A DNA stretch of 64,000 nt from Gemmiger_A avium (lineage in GTDB: Bacteria > Bacillota > Clostridia > Oscillospirales > Ruminococcaceae): positions 1-64,000 of the forward strand of contig DXFE01000042.1 in the NCBI GenBank assembly GCA_019114585.1, written 5' to 3'. Positions 15,086 through 23,379 of this stretch are shown piece by piece (the stretch's first letter is position 1; each line of letters begins with the position of its first letter). Below the pieces are notes generated by a model. That model ran no database searches. It was given only the letters and a program-made list of their open reading frames with translations, and was not told where the DNA came from. The position numbers were made by a program, and so were the translations under genes.

Positions 15086-16321
15086 ATGATGACGAACGGG
15101 ATCGGGAACGTTCTGGTGGGCCAGTCCGGCGGGCCGACCGCGGTAATCAACGCCAGCCTGGCCGGCGTGTACGAGGCCGCGCGGTCATTGGGTGCACCGC
15201 GTATCTACGGCATGAAGTACGGCATCCAGGGCTTTCTGCAGGGCAACCTGGTGGAGCTGGATAAGCTGCTGGGTGACAAGCTGGACGTGGAGCTGATGCT
15301 GCGCACCCCCTCCAGCTATCTGGGAAGCTGCCGCTACAAGCTGCCCGACCCCGCCCAGGACGAGGGCCCCTACCGCACCCTGTTCGCCCTGTTTGAGCGG
15401 TATGATATCCGGGCGGTCTTTTACATCGGCGGCAACGACAGCATGGATACCATCGCCCGCCTGAGTGCCTGGGGCCGGGCGACCGGCAGCTCGATCCGGT
15501 TTATCGGGGTGCCCAAGACCATCGACAACGACCTGATGCTCACCGACCATACCCCCGGCTACGGCAGTGCGGCCAAGTATATCGCCACCATCATGAAGGA
15601 GGTCATCTGCGACTCCTCGGTATACGACCTGCGCAGCGTGACGGTGGCCGAGATCATGGGCCGCCACGCCGGCTGGCTGGCGGGCGCGGCCTGCCTTGCC
15701 TGCGGGCCGGACTGTGACGGCCCGGACATGATCCTGCTGCCGGAGGTGCCCTTCTCGCCGGAGACCTTCCTGCGCAAGGTGGATACGCTGCAGCGCAGCA
15801 AGCCGAATGTGATCATCGCCGCCAGCGAGGGCGTGCGCACCCGGGACGGGGTGTTCCTGTGCGACCTGGTGTCCGGCGGCGGGCAGCTGGACGCGTTCGG
15901 TCATAAGAGCATGCTGTCCGGTACCAGCCGGTACCTGAGCGATCTGATCCAGAGCAACCTGGGCTGCAAGAGCCGCGCCATTGAGCTGTCCACCCTGCAG
16001 CGGTGCGCCAGCCATCTGGCCAGCCGCACCGACATTGACGAGGCCTACCGGGTAGGCGCCGCGGCGGTGGAGGCGGCCCGGGGCGGCCTGACCGGCCGGA
16101 TGGTGACCCTGCGCCGGCTGAGCGACGTGCCCTACCAGTGCGTGACCGGCACCGTGGAGATCGAGCAGGTGGCCAACCTGGAAAAGACGGTACCCGCCGA
16201 CTGGATCGCTGCCGACGGCACCCATGTAAACGAAGCCTTTGAACAGTATGCCCGCCCGCTGATTCAGGGCGAGCTGTCCCCCATCTTTGTGAACGGCACC
16301 CCCCGTCACATCCGTCTGTAA
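15086..16321 (+). CDS. pfp: 6-phosphofructokinase, probably diphosphate-dependent
   Basis: This 411-residue protein has the PFK fold: GQSGGPTAVINASLAGV, then GGNDSMDT (115-122) and PKTIDND (143-149), followed by GSAAKYIATIMKE, MGRHAGWLA and a C-terminal substrate site. ATP-dependent enzymes usually have GGDGS and PGTIDND. The Asp after GGN and K144 are the features that favour pyrophosphate as phosphoryl donor. It interconverts fructose-6-phosphate and fructose-1,6-bisphosphate in glycolysis, reversibly if PPi is used. ATG 15086 is preferred; GTG 15074 is an alternative because the SD-like AAAGGG lies far upstream. It is monocistronic, with a strong terminator. Confidence 0.88.
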   Translation: MMTNGIGNVLVGQSGGPTAVINASLAGVYEAARSLGAPRIYGMKYGIQGFLQGNLVELDKLLGDKLDVELMLRTPSSYLGSCRYKLPDPAQDEGPYRTLFALFERYDIRAVFYIGGNDSMDTIARLSAWGRATGSSIRFIGVPKTIDNDLMLTDHTPGYGSAAKYIATIMKEVICDSSVYDLRSVTVAEIMGRHAGWLAGAACLACGPDCDGPDMILLPEVPFSPETFLRKVDTLQRSKPNVIIAASEGVRTRDGVFLCDLVSGGGQLDAFGHKSMLSGTSRYLSDLIQSNLGCKSRAIELSTLQRCASHLASRTDIDEAYRVGAAAVEAARGGLTGRMVTLRRLSDVPYQCVTGTVEIEQVANLEKTVPADWIAADGTHVNEAFEQYARPLIQGELSPIFVNGTPRHIRL

Positions 16322-16331
16322 GAAAAAGCAA

Positions 16332-16380
16332 ACCGGCCGCCGCGCCAGGGAGAGCATCCCGGGCGCGGCGGCCGGTATTT
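16332..16380. terminator. Terminator after pfp, shared with the convergent membrane transferase
   Basis: A 15-bp GC stem (16332-16346 with 16362-16376) with a 15-base loop is followed by ATTTTATTTT on the + strand. Its T-run overlaps the end of the convergent gene. Confidence 0.85.
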
Positions 16381-16384
16381 TATT

Positions 16385-19351
16385 TTACGGCAGGATATAG
16401 AAGCCCCAGCTGGGCATCCAGAGCAGGCTGCGGGCCCAGCCCTCGCTGACCGGCACGCCTGCCAGCGCGGGATAGAACCAGACAAACAGCACGGCGGCCA
16501 GGGCTACCATTGCCACGGCCAGCCCGCGGGCCAGCTGCGGGCGGCGGCGTTCCAGCCGGGCCAGCCAGAGCAGCAGCGCCAGCAGCGTAAAGCCCAGGCT
16601 GGGGAAGTAGTGATACAGGAAGGTACACCGGGTAACCAGCACCCAGGGCAGCAGCTGGGCCAGGAACAACACCCCCACAAAGGCGCCGCGGCGGCTGCCC
16701 TTGCCGCAGAGGATGCGGCGGCCCACCGCCAGCAGCGCGGCCAGGCCGCCCCACCAGACCACCGGATTGCCCAGCACCGCAATGCTGGCATAGGTACCCT
16801 GGGGCAGGCCGCTGCCCATATAGTACCACACCGGGCGCAGCATCAGCGGCCAGGTGTACCAGCGGGATTCAAAGGAATGGGTGGCCACCAGCTGGCTGTG
16901 GTACCGGAACATGGACATCTGGCATTCCCACCAGTCGGCCAGGCCGAAGGAGGGATCCCGCCACACGTAGGGCAGGTAGCTGGCCAGGTAGATGACCAGC
17001 GGCACCGCCACGAAGAATACCACACCGCCGCCGATGGCCAGCGCGGCCTCCCGGCCAAAATCCGGCTGCTGCTGCCGCCAGCGGGCATACAATACCCAGA
17101 AGTAGACCACCGCCAGCCCGGCCCCGGCGTAGATACCGGTCCATTTGCTGGCGCAGCCCAGGCCGAACGCCACACCGCACAGGGCCATGGGCAGGATTGC
17201 CGCCCGCACCCCCTTCTGCAGCACCGTCTGGGCGTACCAGAGCATAAAATAGGCGCCCAGCAGGATAAAGAAGGTCACATACACGTCGATGGTGGCGATG
17301 CGGCTTTGGGTGAACCGCATGAAGTCCAGCCCGAACAGCGCCGTCCCCACCAGGGCCAGCCAGGGCCGGCGGGTCAGCCGGCGGCCCAGCAGATAGAACA
17401 GCGGCACCATCGCCGCGCCGAACAGCGCCCCGGCCACCCGCCAGCCGAAGCCGTTCATCCCGAACACCGCGATGCCCAGCATGATGAACACCTTGCCCAG
17501 GGGCGGGTGGGTGGTTTCGTAGACGCTCATCTTGTGCAGCATCTCGTAACCGGTGCGGCCGTGGTAGATCTCGTCAAAGTACATGCTGTTCAGCTGGCTG
17601 ATGCTATCCGGCACCAGCGCCTGCTCGTCGCACAGGGCACCGCCGCCGCTCACCGGCAGCAGCGCGCCGTCGGCATCCCGGAAAGCAATCTCCATGATCG
17701 CGCCGTTTTCCACCGTCACGGTCACTTCCCCGGTGGCCGATGCGGTATAGGCGTTCCACTTGAAGGTGGTGCCGTGGCCCAGCTCCTGCTGCACCAGCAC
17801 CTGACCGGAAGAGTCGGTCACCGTCAGGTTACCGCCGGTGGAGATACCCGCATACAGCCAGATCTGGGATGCCTGCCCCTCCACTGTGACCGTTTCGGTA
17901 ACGGTGGTGCCGGAGGCATCCAGCGGGTTTTCCGGGGCGGTGGTGTCGCCCAGATACACAAGGCCCAGCACCAGCGCGGCCAGGGTGAGCCCGCCTAAAG
18001 CGGCCCATTCCCATTTGGCCCAGACAGGCTGGGGGGCCGGGGCGGCCCAGACCTCCCGCCGGGGCCGCATATGGATCTGGCAGACCCGGCCGGTAAGCAG
18101 CAGCCGCCCGGCCTCCAGGGCCAGCAGTACGAAGCAGACGGTTTCGGCCAGGCCGGCAAACCGCACCAGCAGCACCGCCTGGGCGCTGGACAGGAATTCG
18201 TCGCTGGTGCCCACGCTGGAATAGACAATGGCCAGATTCAGCAGGCTGGTCAGCGACAGGCCCGCCGCCGCCCCCAGCAGCCGACGGTCGCCCCATTTGG
18301 CGCTGGCGGCGATGGCCAGCAGCACCGCCGGGATCAGGTACCGCTCATGCATCCGGTGGGACACGGTAAAGATGGCCGCCGCATACACCGCAGCCAGGGT
18401 CAGCGGGCAGAAATGGCCCCGCCGGGCTGCCTGCCAGCCCAGCCAGCACAGGCCCAGGGTGGCCAGTACAATCCCCAGGGTGCCCCACTGCTGCCAGGTA
18501 AGCGGACCCAGGCGGGCGGTCTGATCCACCCAGTTGCCGCCCAGCGCCGCCCACAGGTTAAAGCCGTTGACGGTGGCATAGGGGTAGCTCTGAGAGGTGC
18601 CGAAATATTTCTGCACCAGCCAGACCGGGCTTTTGCCGCAGACAAGCCCCGCCAGCACGGTGGGGGCCAGGGCGATCACCGCCCCCAGCGCGGTGCGGCC
18701 CAGAGCCCGCAGCCGGGCCTGGGCATCCCGGGGCTGGCCGGGCGCGGGGATCACCGCCGGCTGCAAGAAGCATACCGCCAGCACCGGGCCCAGCAGCAGC
18801 GCCTGGGGTTTGAGCGCCAGGGCAAAACCGTAGGCAAGGGCCGCGGGCAGGCTGCGCCGGCGGCTCAGCAGCCAAAAGCAGAGCACCAGCGGCAGCACAA
18901 ACAGCCCGTCCACCTGTTTCCAGACGGCGGTATCAAACAGCAGCGGCGGGCAGAACGCCAGAAACGCCGCGGCCCGCAGCGCCACCCGCTTGTTGTACCG
19001 GCAGCCGCTGCCGATCCGGTATACCAGCCAGATCAGCACCCCGTCCGCCGCGATGGGCAGCGCGCAGAGCAGCAGCCGGGCCGCCCCGCCGCCGGTATCC
19101 AGGCCCAGCGCCCGGATCAGCAGACCGGGTATCCCCAGCCAGAGCATATACAGAGGGGGATAATCCGCAAAATAATCCGGAGCGTAAAATTTAAACGGCC
19201 CTACTTCGGCCATGCGCAGCGCCCAGGCGGTAAAGCAGTTCATGTCGTAGCTGTACCCTTCGGTCAGCACGACCAGCACCGCCCGCACCAGCACCGCTGC
19301 CGCCAGCACCGCCGCCAGCGGCCAGAAAATGTTGGATTTGCGTTGTTCCAT
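16385..19351 (-). CDS. Fused two-module GT-C membrane glycosyltransferase (GT87-like plus PMT/GT39-like)
   Basis: The 988-residue protein contains two polytopic transferase-like modules. Module 1 (about 1-435) starts with a signal-anchor, then an outer loop GYSYDMNCFTAWALRMAEVGPF, and resembles GT87/PIG-M-like mannosyltransferases. A beta-rich outer segment (about 475-590, TETVTVEGQASQIWLY) links it to module 2. Module 2 (about 600-988) is PMT-like: YFDEIYHGRTGYEML, then ETTHPPLGK and GFGWRVAGALFGAAMVPLFYLLGRRL. PMT enzymes use a polyprenyl-phosphate sugar to glycosylate proteins or glycans outside the cell. The ATG at 19351 follows GAGGTG. It is monocistronic. The substrates are unknown. Confidence 0.8.
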   Translation of the reverse strand: MEQRKSNIFWPLAAVLAAAVLVRAVLVVLTEGYSYDMNCFTAWALRMAEVGPFKFYAPDYFADYPPLYMLWLGIPGLLIRALGLDTGGGAARLLLCALPIAADGVLIWLVYRIGSGCRYNKRVALRAAAFLAFCPPLLFDTAVWKQVDGLFVLPLVLCFWLLSRRRSLPAALAYGFALALKPQALLLGPVLAVCFLQPAVIPAPGQPRDAQARLRALGRTALGAVIALAPTVLAGLVCGKSPVWLVQKYFGTSQSYPYATVNGFNLWAALGGNWVDQTARLGPLTWQQWGTLGIVLATLGLCWLGWQAARRGHFCPLTLAAVYAAAIFTVSHRMHERYLIPAVLLAIAASAKWGDRRLLGAAAGLSLTSLLNLAIVYSSVGTSDEFLSSAQAVLLVRFAGLAETVCFVLLALEAGRLLLTGRVCQIHMRPRREVWAAPAPQPVWAKWEWAALGGLTLAALVLGLVYLGDTTAPENPLDASGTTVTETVTVEGQASQIWLYAGISTGGNLTVTDSSGQVLVQQELGHGTTFKWNAYTASATGEVTVTVENGAIMEIAFRDADGALLPVSGGGALCDEQALVPDSISQLNSMYFDEIYHGRTGYEMLHKMSVYETTHPPLGKVFIMLGIAVFGMNGFGWRVAGALFGAAMVPLFYLLGRRLTRRPWLALVGTALFGLDFMRFTQSRIATIDVYVTFFILLGAYFMLWYAQTVLQKGVRAAILPMALCGVAFGLGCASKWTGIYAGAGLAVVYFWVLYARWRQQQPDFGREAALAIGGGVVFFVAVPLVIYLASYLPYVWRDPSFGLADWWECQMSMFRYHSQLVATHSFESRWYTWPLMLRPVWYYMGSGLPQGTYASIAVLGNPVVWWGGLAALLAVGRRILCGKGSRRGAFVGVLFLAQLLPWVLVTRCTFLYHYFPSLGFTLLALLLWLARLERRRPQLARGLAVAMVALAAVLFVWFYPALAGVPVSEGWARSLLWMPSWGFYILP

Positions 19352-19382
19352 GATGCACCTCACAGTCCGCACAACTGGGACA

Positions 19383-19388
19383 AGTATA
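19383..19388 (-). promoter_or_regulatory. Extended -10 (TGTGGTATACT) for the fused membrane transferase
   Basis: TATACT with TGG extension on the - strand lies 32 bases upstream of the start. The -35 region is weak. Confidence 0.55.
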
Positions 19389-19500
19389 CCACAAATCCCC
19401 TGCCGGGTACAGGCGAAACGGCCCGCATCCCGGCGAAAAGGCTGTGAAACTTTTCCTTTACGGATACGAACCGGCCCGGCGGGCTATTGCATGCGGACAC

Positions 19501-19537
19501 AAAAAGCGGACGGCTTCCGCAAAGGGAACCGCCCGCC
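19501..19537 (-). terminator. Terminator after the ammonium transporter gene
   Basis: An imperfect 12-13-bp GC stem (19506-19518 with 19524-19536 approx.) is followed on the - strand by CTTTTTG (19501-19506). It lies about 37 bases past the amt stop. Confidence 0.75.
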
Positions 19538-19573
19538 CGGACAAGAAGTTTTATTCTGTTGAAAACAAACCGA

Positions 19574-21286
19574 TTATTCCACGTCCTTCAGCGCGGCGAA
19601 ATCCTCTTCGCCGGTGCGGACCTTGACCACCCGCTGCACCCCGTAGACAAAGATCTTGCCGTCACCCACGTGGCCGGTGTAAAGGGCTTTCTTGGCGGTT
19701 TCGATCACGGCGTCCACCGGAATGCTGCTGACCACGATCTCCACCTTGATCTTGGGCAGCAGGGTGGCGTCCATCTCCACGCCCCGGTAGTACTCGCCCG
19801 CACCCCGCTGGATGCCGCAGCCCGTGACCTGGGTCACGGTCATGCCGGTGACGCCCAGCTGGTTCATGGCGGTTTTCAGTTCATCAAAGCGGGACAGCCG
19901 GGCAATGATGGTCACCTTGTACATGCCGGACGAAGCAGCCGGGTCGGCGGGTTCGGTGCGCACCACCGGCACCGCGGCTGTCTGCCGGTGCTCGCCGGCC
20001 TTTTCGTAATCGTCCTCGCCCAGATCGGTGTTTTCGTTCACGTCCAGCGCAGCGGACACATCGGTGATGGCAAAGCCGGAGTAGGCGCTGGCCAGGCCGT
20101 GTTCATGGATATCCAGACCGTCGATCTCCACCTCGGCGGGAACCCGCAGGCCCACCAGCCTGTCGATCACCTTGAAGATGATGGTCATGGTCACCAGCAC
20201 CCACACGGCCACCGACACTACGCCCGCCAGCTGAACCAGCAGGAACCGGACCCCGCCGCCGTAGAACAGGCCGCCGTCGGTGGCAAACAGGCCCACGCAG
20301 ATGGTGCCGAAGGCGCCGCAGACACCGTGTACCGACACCGCGCCCACGGGATCGTCAATTTTGGCCACCTTGTCAAAGAACTCCACCGCCAGCACCACCA
20401 GGATACCGGCCATCAGGCCAATGAAGAACGCGCCCACCGGGCTGACCATGTCGCAGCCGGCGGTAATGGCCACCAGCCCTGCCAGGGTGCCGTTGAAGGT
20501 CATGGAGACGTCCGGCTTTTTATACCGGATCCAGGTAAAGAGCATGGTGGCGCAGGTGGCAACCGCCGCGGCCATGTTGGTGTTCATGAATACTAGCGAG
20601 GCGCTGAGCATGCTTTCGTCGCTGGAAAGGCTTACGGTGCTGGCGCCGTTGAAACCGAACCAGCAGAGCCACAGGATAAACACACCGGTGGCCAGCGCGG
20701 TCAGGTTATGGCCGGGAATGGCCCGGGGCTTGCCGTCCTTGGTGTATTTGCCGATCCGGGGGCCCAGCATGGCGGCGCCGATGCAGGCGGTGATGCCGCC
20801 CACCATATGCACCGCGGTGCTGCCCGCAAAGTCATGGAAGCCCAGGCTGGAAAGCCAGCCGCCGCCCCAGATCCAGTGGCCGGAAATGGGATAGACCACC
20901 ATCGAAATCAGCGCGCTGTACAGGCAATAGGCCTTGAAGTTGGTGCGCTCCGCCATCGAGCCGGACACGATGGTGGCGGCGGTGGCGCAGAACACGGTCT
21001 GGAAAATCACATAGCACCACAGCGGCAGGGTGCCGAAATCATAGCTGCCCCGGATCAGCGGGTCCAGCCGGCCGATAAAAGCGCCCGCGCCGCCGAACAT
21101 CAGGCCAAAGCCCACCAGCCAGTACAGCGGGGTACCGATACAAAAATCCATCAGGTTCTTCATCAGAATATTGCCGGTATTCTTGGCACGGGTCAGGCCC
21201 GCTTCACAGAGCGAAAAAACCGCCTGCATAAAAAATACCATGGCCGCGCCCCACAGGGTCCACAATACGTCCGCAGAGTTGTACAT
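19574..21286 (-). CDS. amt: Ammonium transporter fused to a C-terminal PII (GlnK-like) domain
   Basis: Residues 1 to about 410 form an 11-helix Amt channel: MVFFMQAVFSLCEAGL, FAGSTAVHMVGG, the pore His regions GHNLTALATGVFILWLCWFGFN and VSVHGVCGAFGTI. A ~45-residue acidic linker follows. Residues 455-570 are a complete PII domain: YKVTIIARLSRFDELKTAM, Q39-equivalent in GCGIQRG, T-loop RG at R47-equivalent, TGHVGDGKIFV and VRTGEE. The uridylylation Tyr51 of E. coli GlnK is Met here. PII normally plugs the channel according to 2-oxoglutarate and ATP/ADP. Fused, it would be a self-gated channel. ATG 21286 is chosen because GGGAGG lies 8 bases upstream; ATG 21292 is too close. Confidence 0.92.
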   Translation of the reverse strand: MYNSADVLWTLWGAAMVFFMQAVFSLCEAGLTRAKNTGNILMKNLMDFCIGTPLYWLVGFGLMFGGAGAFIGRLDPLIRGSYDFGTLPLWCYVIFQTVFCATAATIVSGSMAERTNFKAYCLYSALISMVVYPISGHWIWGGGWLSSLGFHDFAGSTAVHMVGGITACIGAAMLGPRIGKYTKDGKPRAIPGHNLTALATGVFILWLCWFGFNGASTVSLSSDESMLSASLVFMNTNMAAAVATCATMLFTWIRYKKPDVSMTFNGTLAGLVAITAGCDMVSPVGAFFIGLMAGILVVLAVEFFDKVAKIDDPVGAVSVHGVCGAFGTICVGLFATDGGLFYGGGVRFLLVQLAGVVSVAVWVLVTMTIIFKVIDRLVGLRVPAEVEIDGLDIHEHGLASAYSGFAITDVSAALDVNENTDLGEDDYEKAGEHRQTAAVPVVRTEPADPAASSGMYKVTIIARLSRFDELKTAMNQLGVTGMTVTQVTGCGIQRGAGEYYRGVEMDATLLPKIKVEIVVSSIPVDAVIETAKKALYTGHVGDGKIFVYGVQRVVKVRTGEEDFAALKDVE

Positions 21287-21292
21287 ACACAT

Positions 21293-21512
21293 TTCCTCCC
21301 TCGTTATGCCCCGCAGATGCGGCTGTTCGGGCGGCGCTTGCCTTCCGCCGCGCCCCTCCGCGCGGGTCCTGATCGGGGATGCACGCCGCCCCAAGGGGTA
21401 AGGGCGGCTTTGTGCATCCAGCGCCTCGGGCCGAACGAGGCCCGGGCCCCGCGGCCCGGAAAAAGAAAACAGCAAGGGCGCTGAGGTCGGCCCCTCAGCG
21501 CCCTTGCTGTTT
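21293..21512 (-). promoter_or_regulatory. Hairpin-rich 5' leader of amt with an early intrinsic terminator
   Basis: This ~220-base stretch without a gene is transcribed toward amt. The first bases of the expected transcript form a perfect 20-bp hairpin (21467-21486 with 21493-21512, 6-base loop), followed on the - strand by TTTTCTTTTT, a classic terminator. Further down lie a hairpin CCGGGCC/GGCCCGG and a long one with ends GATGCAC/GTGCATC (21379-21418). The early terminator could also serve cysS, which ends 115 bases upstream. If so, the amt promoter is simply unlucky in position or needs antitermination. No known riboswitch class was recognised. Confidence 0.6.
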
Positions 21513-21520
21513 ATGCGTGT

Positions 21521-21550
21521 AGTATACGCCGATGGACAGGCAGTTGTCAA
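21521..21550 (-). promoter_or_regulatory. Strong promoter for amt
   Basis: On the - strand, TTGACA (21545-21550), an 18-bp spacer and TATACT (21521-21526). The predicted start, near 21514, falls at the edge of the leader hairpin. Confidence 0.8.
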
Positions 21551-21626
21551 TCAGCATTTCCACGGGATTTTTTCACGTTACTGTGTGAAATTTCTTCATC
21601 TGTGTGTCTGTGACGCACACCGTTGC

Positions 21627-23027
21627 TCAGGCCCGGGTGACCTTGGGGCCCTGGGGGGTATCCTCCACCACCCAGCCAAGGGCGGTGATCTGTGCCCGCA
21701 GGGCGTCGGCGGTAGCCCAGTCCTTCGCCTTCTTGGCGGCGGCACGCTGCTCCACCAGGGCGGTGACCTCGGCGGGCACCTCGTCCTCTTTCTTGCGGTT
21801 GTACAAAAGGCCCAGCACACCGGTCAGCTCATCAAAGGCCTTGGCGGCTTCTTCCAGCGCGCCCTTGGAGGCGGCGGGGGCCAGGGTGTTAATCTGGCGC
21901 ACAAAGTCGAACAGGGCGGCCAGCGCGTCGGGGGTGTTCAGGTCGTCGTCCATGGCGGTATCGAACTTCTCCCGCACGGCGGCGGCCTTTTCTTTCAGGG
22001 TCTCCTCCCCCTCGGCCGGGGCGTTCTTGATGGCAAAGTCCAGGTTATCCCGGCAGGTGTACAGGCGTTCCAGGCTGCTCTTGCAGCTTTCGATCAGCTC
22101 CACGGTGTAGTTCAGCGGCATGCGGTAGCCGGCGCTGAGCATAAAGTACCGGATGGGCTCGTAGCCGTACTTGTCGGCGATCTCCCGCACGGTGAAGAAG
22201 TTGCCCGCGCTCTTGCTCATCTTGCGGTTGTCGATGTTCAAGAAGCCGTTGTGCATCCAGTAGTGGCTGAACTCGCAGCCGTTGGCGCACTCGGACTGGG
22301 CGATCTCGTTTTCATGATGGGGGAAGATCAGGTCCTGGCCGCCGCAGTGCAGGTCGATGGTCTTGCCCAGATGGGTGCGGGCCATGGCGCTGCACTCGAT
22401 GTGCCAGCCGGGACGGCCCGGGCCGTAGGGGCTGGGCCAGGCGGGCTCGCCGGGCTTGGCGGCTTTCCAGATGGCAAAGTCCGCCGGATCCTCTTTCAGG
22501 TCGTCGTCCATCTGGCTGCGCAGTTCCCGGTTGCCGCTTTCCAGATCCTCCAGGTTCAGGTGGCTGAGCTTGCCGTACTCCTTGAACTTGCGGGCCCGGA
22601 AGTACACGTCCCCGTTGCGGGCCACATAGCCGTAGCCCTTGTCGATGATGTCGGCCACGATGTCCAGGATCTGGTCGATGTGCTCGGTGGCGCGGGGCTG
22701 CACGGTGGGCGGCAGGGCGTTCAGCCCGACGGCGTCCTTTTTGTACTCGGCCTCAAAGCGGCGGGCCACCTCCTGCATGGAGGTGCCCTCCTCCTGGCCC
22801 TTCTTGATCAGCTTGTCGTCGATGTCGGTGATGTTGGACACATACAGCACCTTGTTGCCCCGGTATTCCAGGTACCGACGCAGGGTGTCGAAGACGATCA
22901 GCGGCCGGGCGTTGCCGATGTGGATGTAGTTGTAGACGGTGGGGCCGCACACATAGATCCGGTACTCGCCGGGGGTCTGGGGAACAAACTCCTCCTTGGT
23001 GCGGGTGAGGGTGTTGAAGATCTTCAC
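21627..23027 (-). CDS. cysS: Cysteinyl-tRNA synthetase
   Basis: The 466-residue class I synthetase carries VCGPTVYNYIHIGNARP (HIGH motif as HIGN), the KMSKS signature in NRKMSKSAGN, and the zinc-site Cys/His region (CSAMARTHLG, HCGGQDLIFPHHENE). The length is normal. It charges tRNA-Cys in the cytoplasm. I favour GTG 23027 (protein starting MKIFNTLTRTKEEF), 10 bases after AGGAG. GTG 23036 is almost on top of the SD. The gene is preceded by its own promoter and a T-box, so it is induced when charged tRNA-Cys is short. Confidence 0.95.
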   Translation of the reverse strand: MKIFNTLTRTKEEFVPQTPGEYRIYVCGPTVYNYIHIGNARPLIVFDTLRRYLEYRGNKVLYVSNITDIDDKLIKKGQEEGTSMQEVARRFEAEYKKDAVGLNALPPTVQPRATEHIDQILDIVADIIDKGYGYVARNGDVYFRARKFKEYGKLSHLNLEDLESGNRELRSQMDDDLKEDPADFAIWKAAKPGEPAWPSPYGPGRPGWHIECSAMARTHLGKTIDLHCGGQDLIFPHHENEIAQSECANGCEFSHYWMHNGFLNIDNRKMSKSAGNFFTVREIADKYGYEPIRYFMLSAGYRMPLNYTVELIESCKSSLERLYTCRDNLDFAIKNAPAEGEETLKEKAAAVREKFDTAMDDDLNTPDALAALFDFVRQINTLAPAASKGALEEAAKAFDELTGVLGLLYNRKKEDEVPAEVTALVEQRAAAKKAKDWATADALRAQITALGWVVEDTPQGPKVTRA

Positions 23028-23068
23028 GTTCTGCACGCTCCTTTTTCATTCAGCCGGGGCGGACCGCC

Positions 23069-23334
23069 AAAACAAAACGCCGTCCCCGTCCGCCCTTTCG
23101 GGCAGACGGAGGCGGCGAAAAGCCGCGGTTCCACTCCGCATTGTTTACTCATTGCCGCCGGTAACGGGGCGATCCGCAGAGGGCTACCGGGCCGAAACCG
23201 GCCGTTCACCCTCCGTGCTCTCGGGCGCACTTCCCGCGGCAGCCTGCCCCGAGGGGGCTTGCAGCCCATGGCCCCCTCTCTCTGTTGGTTGCTTGCCGGG
23301 TACTCTGCCCGATCCAGACGCATTTGTTCTGTGT
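23069..23334 (-). promoter_or_regulatory. T-box riboswitch, tRNA-Cys responsive
   Basis: On the - strand, Stem I begins GGGC-AGAGTA (23301-23310), the loop E sequence. The opposite side GAAG-TGC-GCCC places specifier codon TGC (23227-23229, Cys) directly before the closing GCCC. The antiterminator T-box GAGTGGAACCGCGGC (23122-23136 approx.) holds the TGGA bulge that pairs with UCCA, the 3' end of a tRNA with discriminator U, as tRNA-Cys has. A GC terminator stem (about 23079-23116, GAAA loop) with GTTTTGTTTTG ends the element just before cysS. Specifier, acceptor bulge and gene agree. Confidence 0.95.
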
Positions 23335-23340
23335 ATTCCC

Positions 23341-23369
23341 ATTATACGGGCCGCAGCCGGGCAAGTCAA
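23341..23369 (-). promoter_or_regulatory. Promoter of the T-box/cysS unit
   Basis: On the - strand, TTGACT (23364-23369), a 17-bp spacer and TATAAT (23341-23346), placed between the pgsA stop and the T-box. Confidence 0.88.
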
Positions 23370-23379
23370 GCGCCCGGTG

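Noticed and set aside
21293..21512. ANTAR-type antitermination hairpins in the amt leader
   Set aside because: The terminator hairpin loop (GGCCGA on the - strand) lacks A at position 1 and G at position 4, and no matching tandem hairpin is seen.
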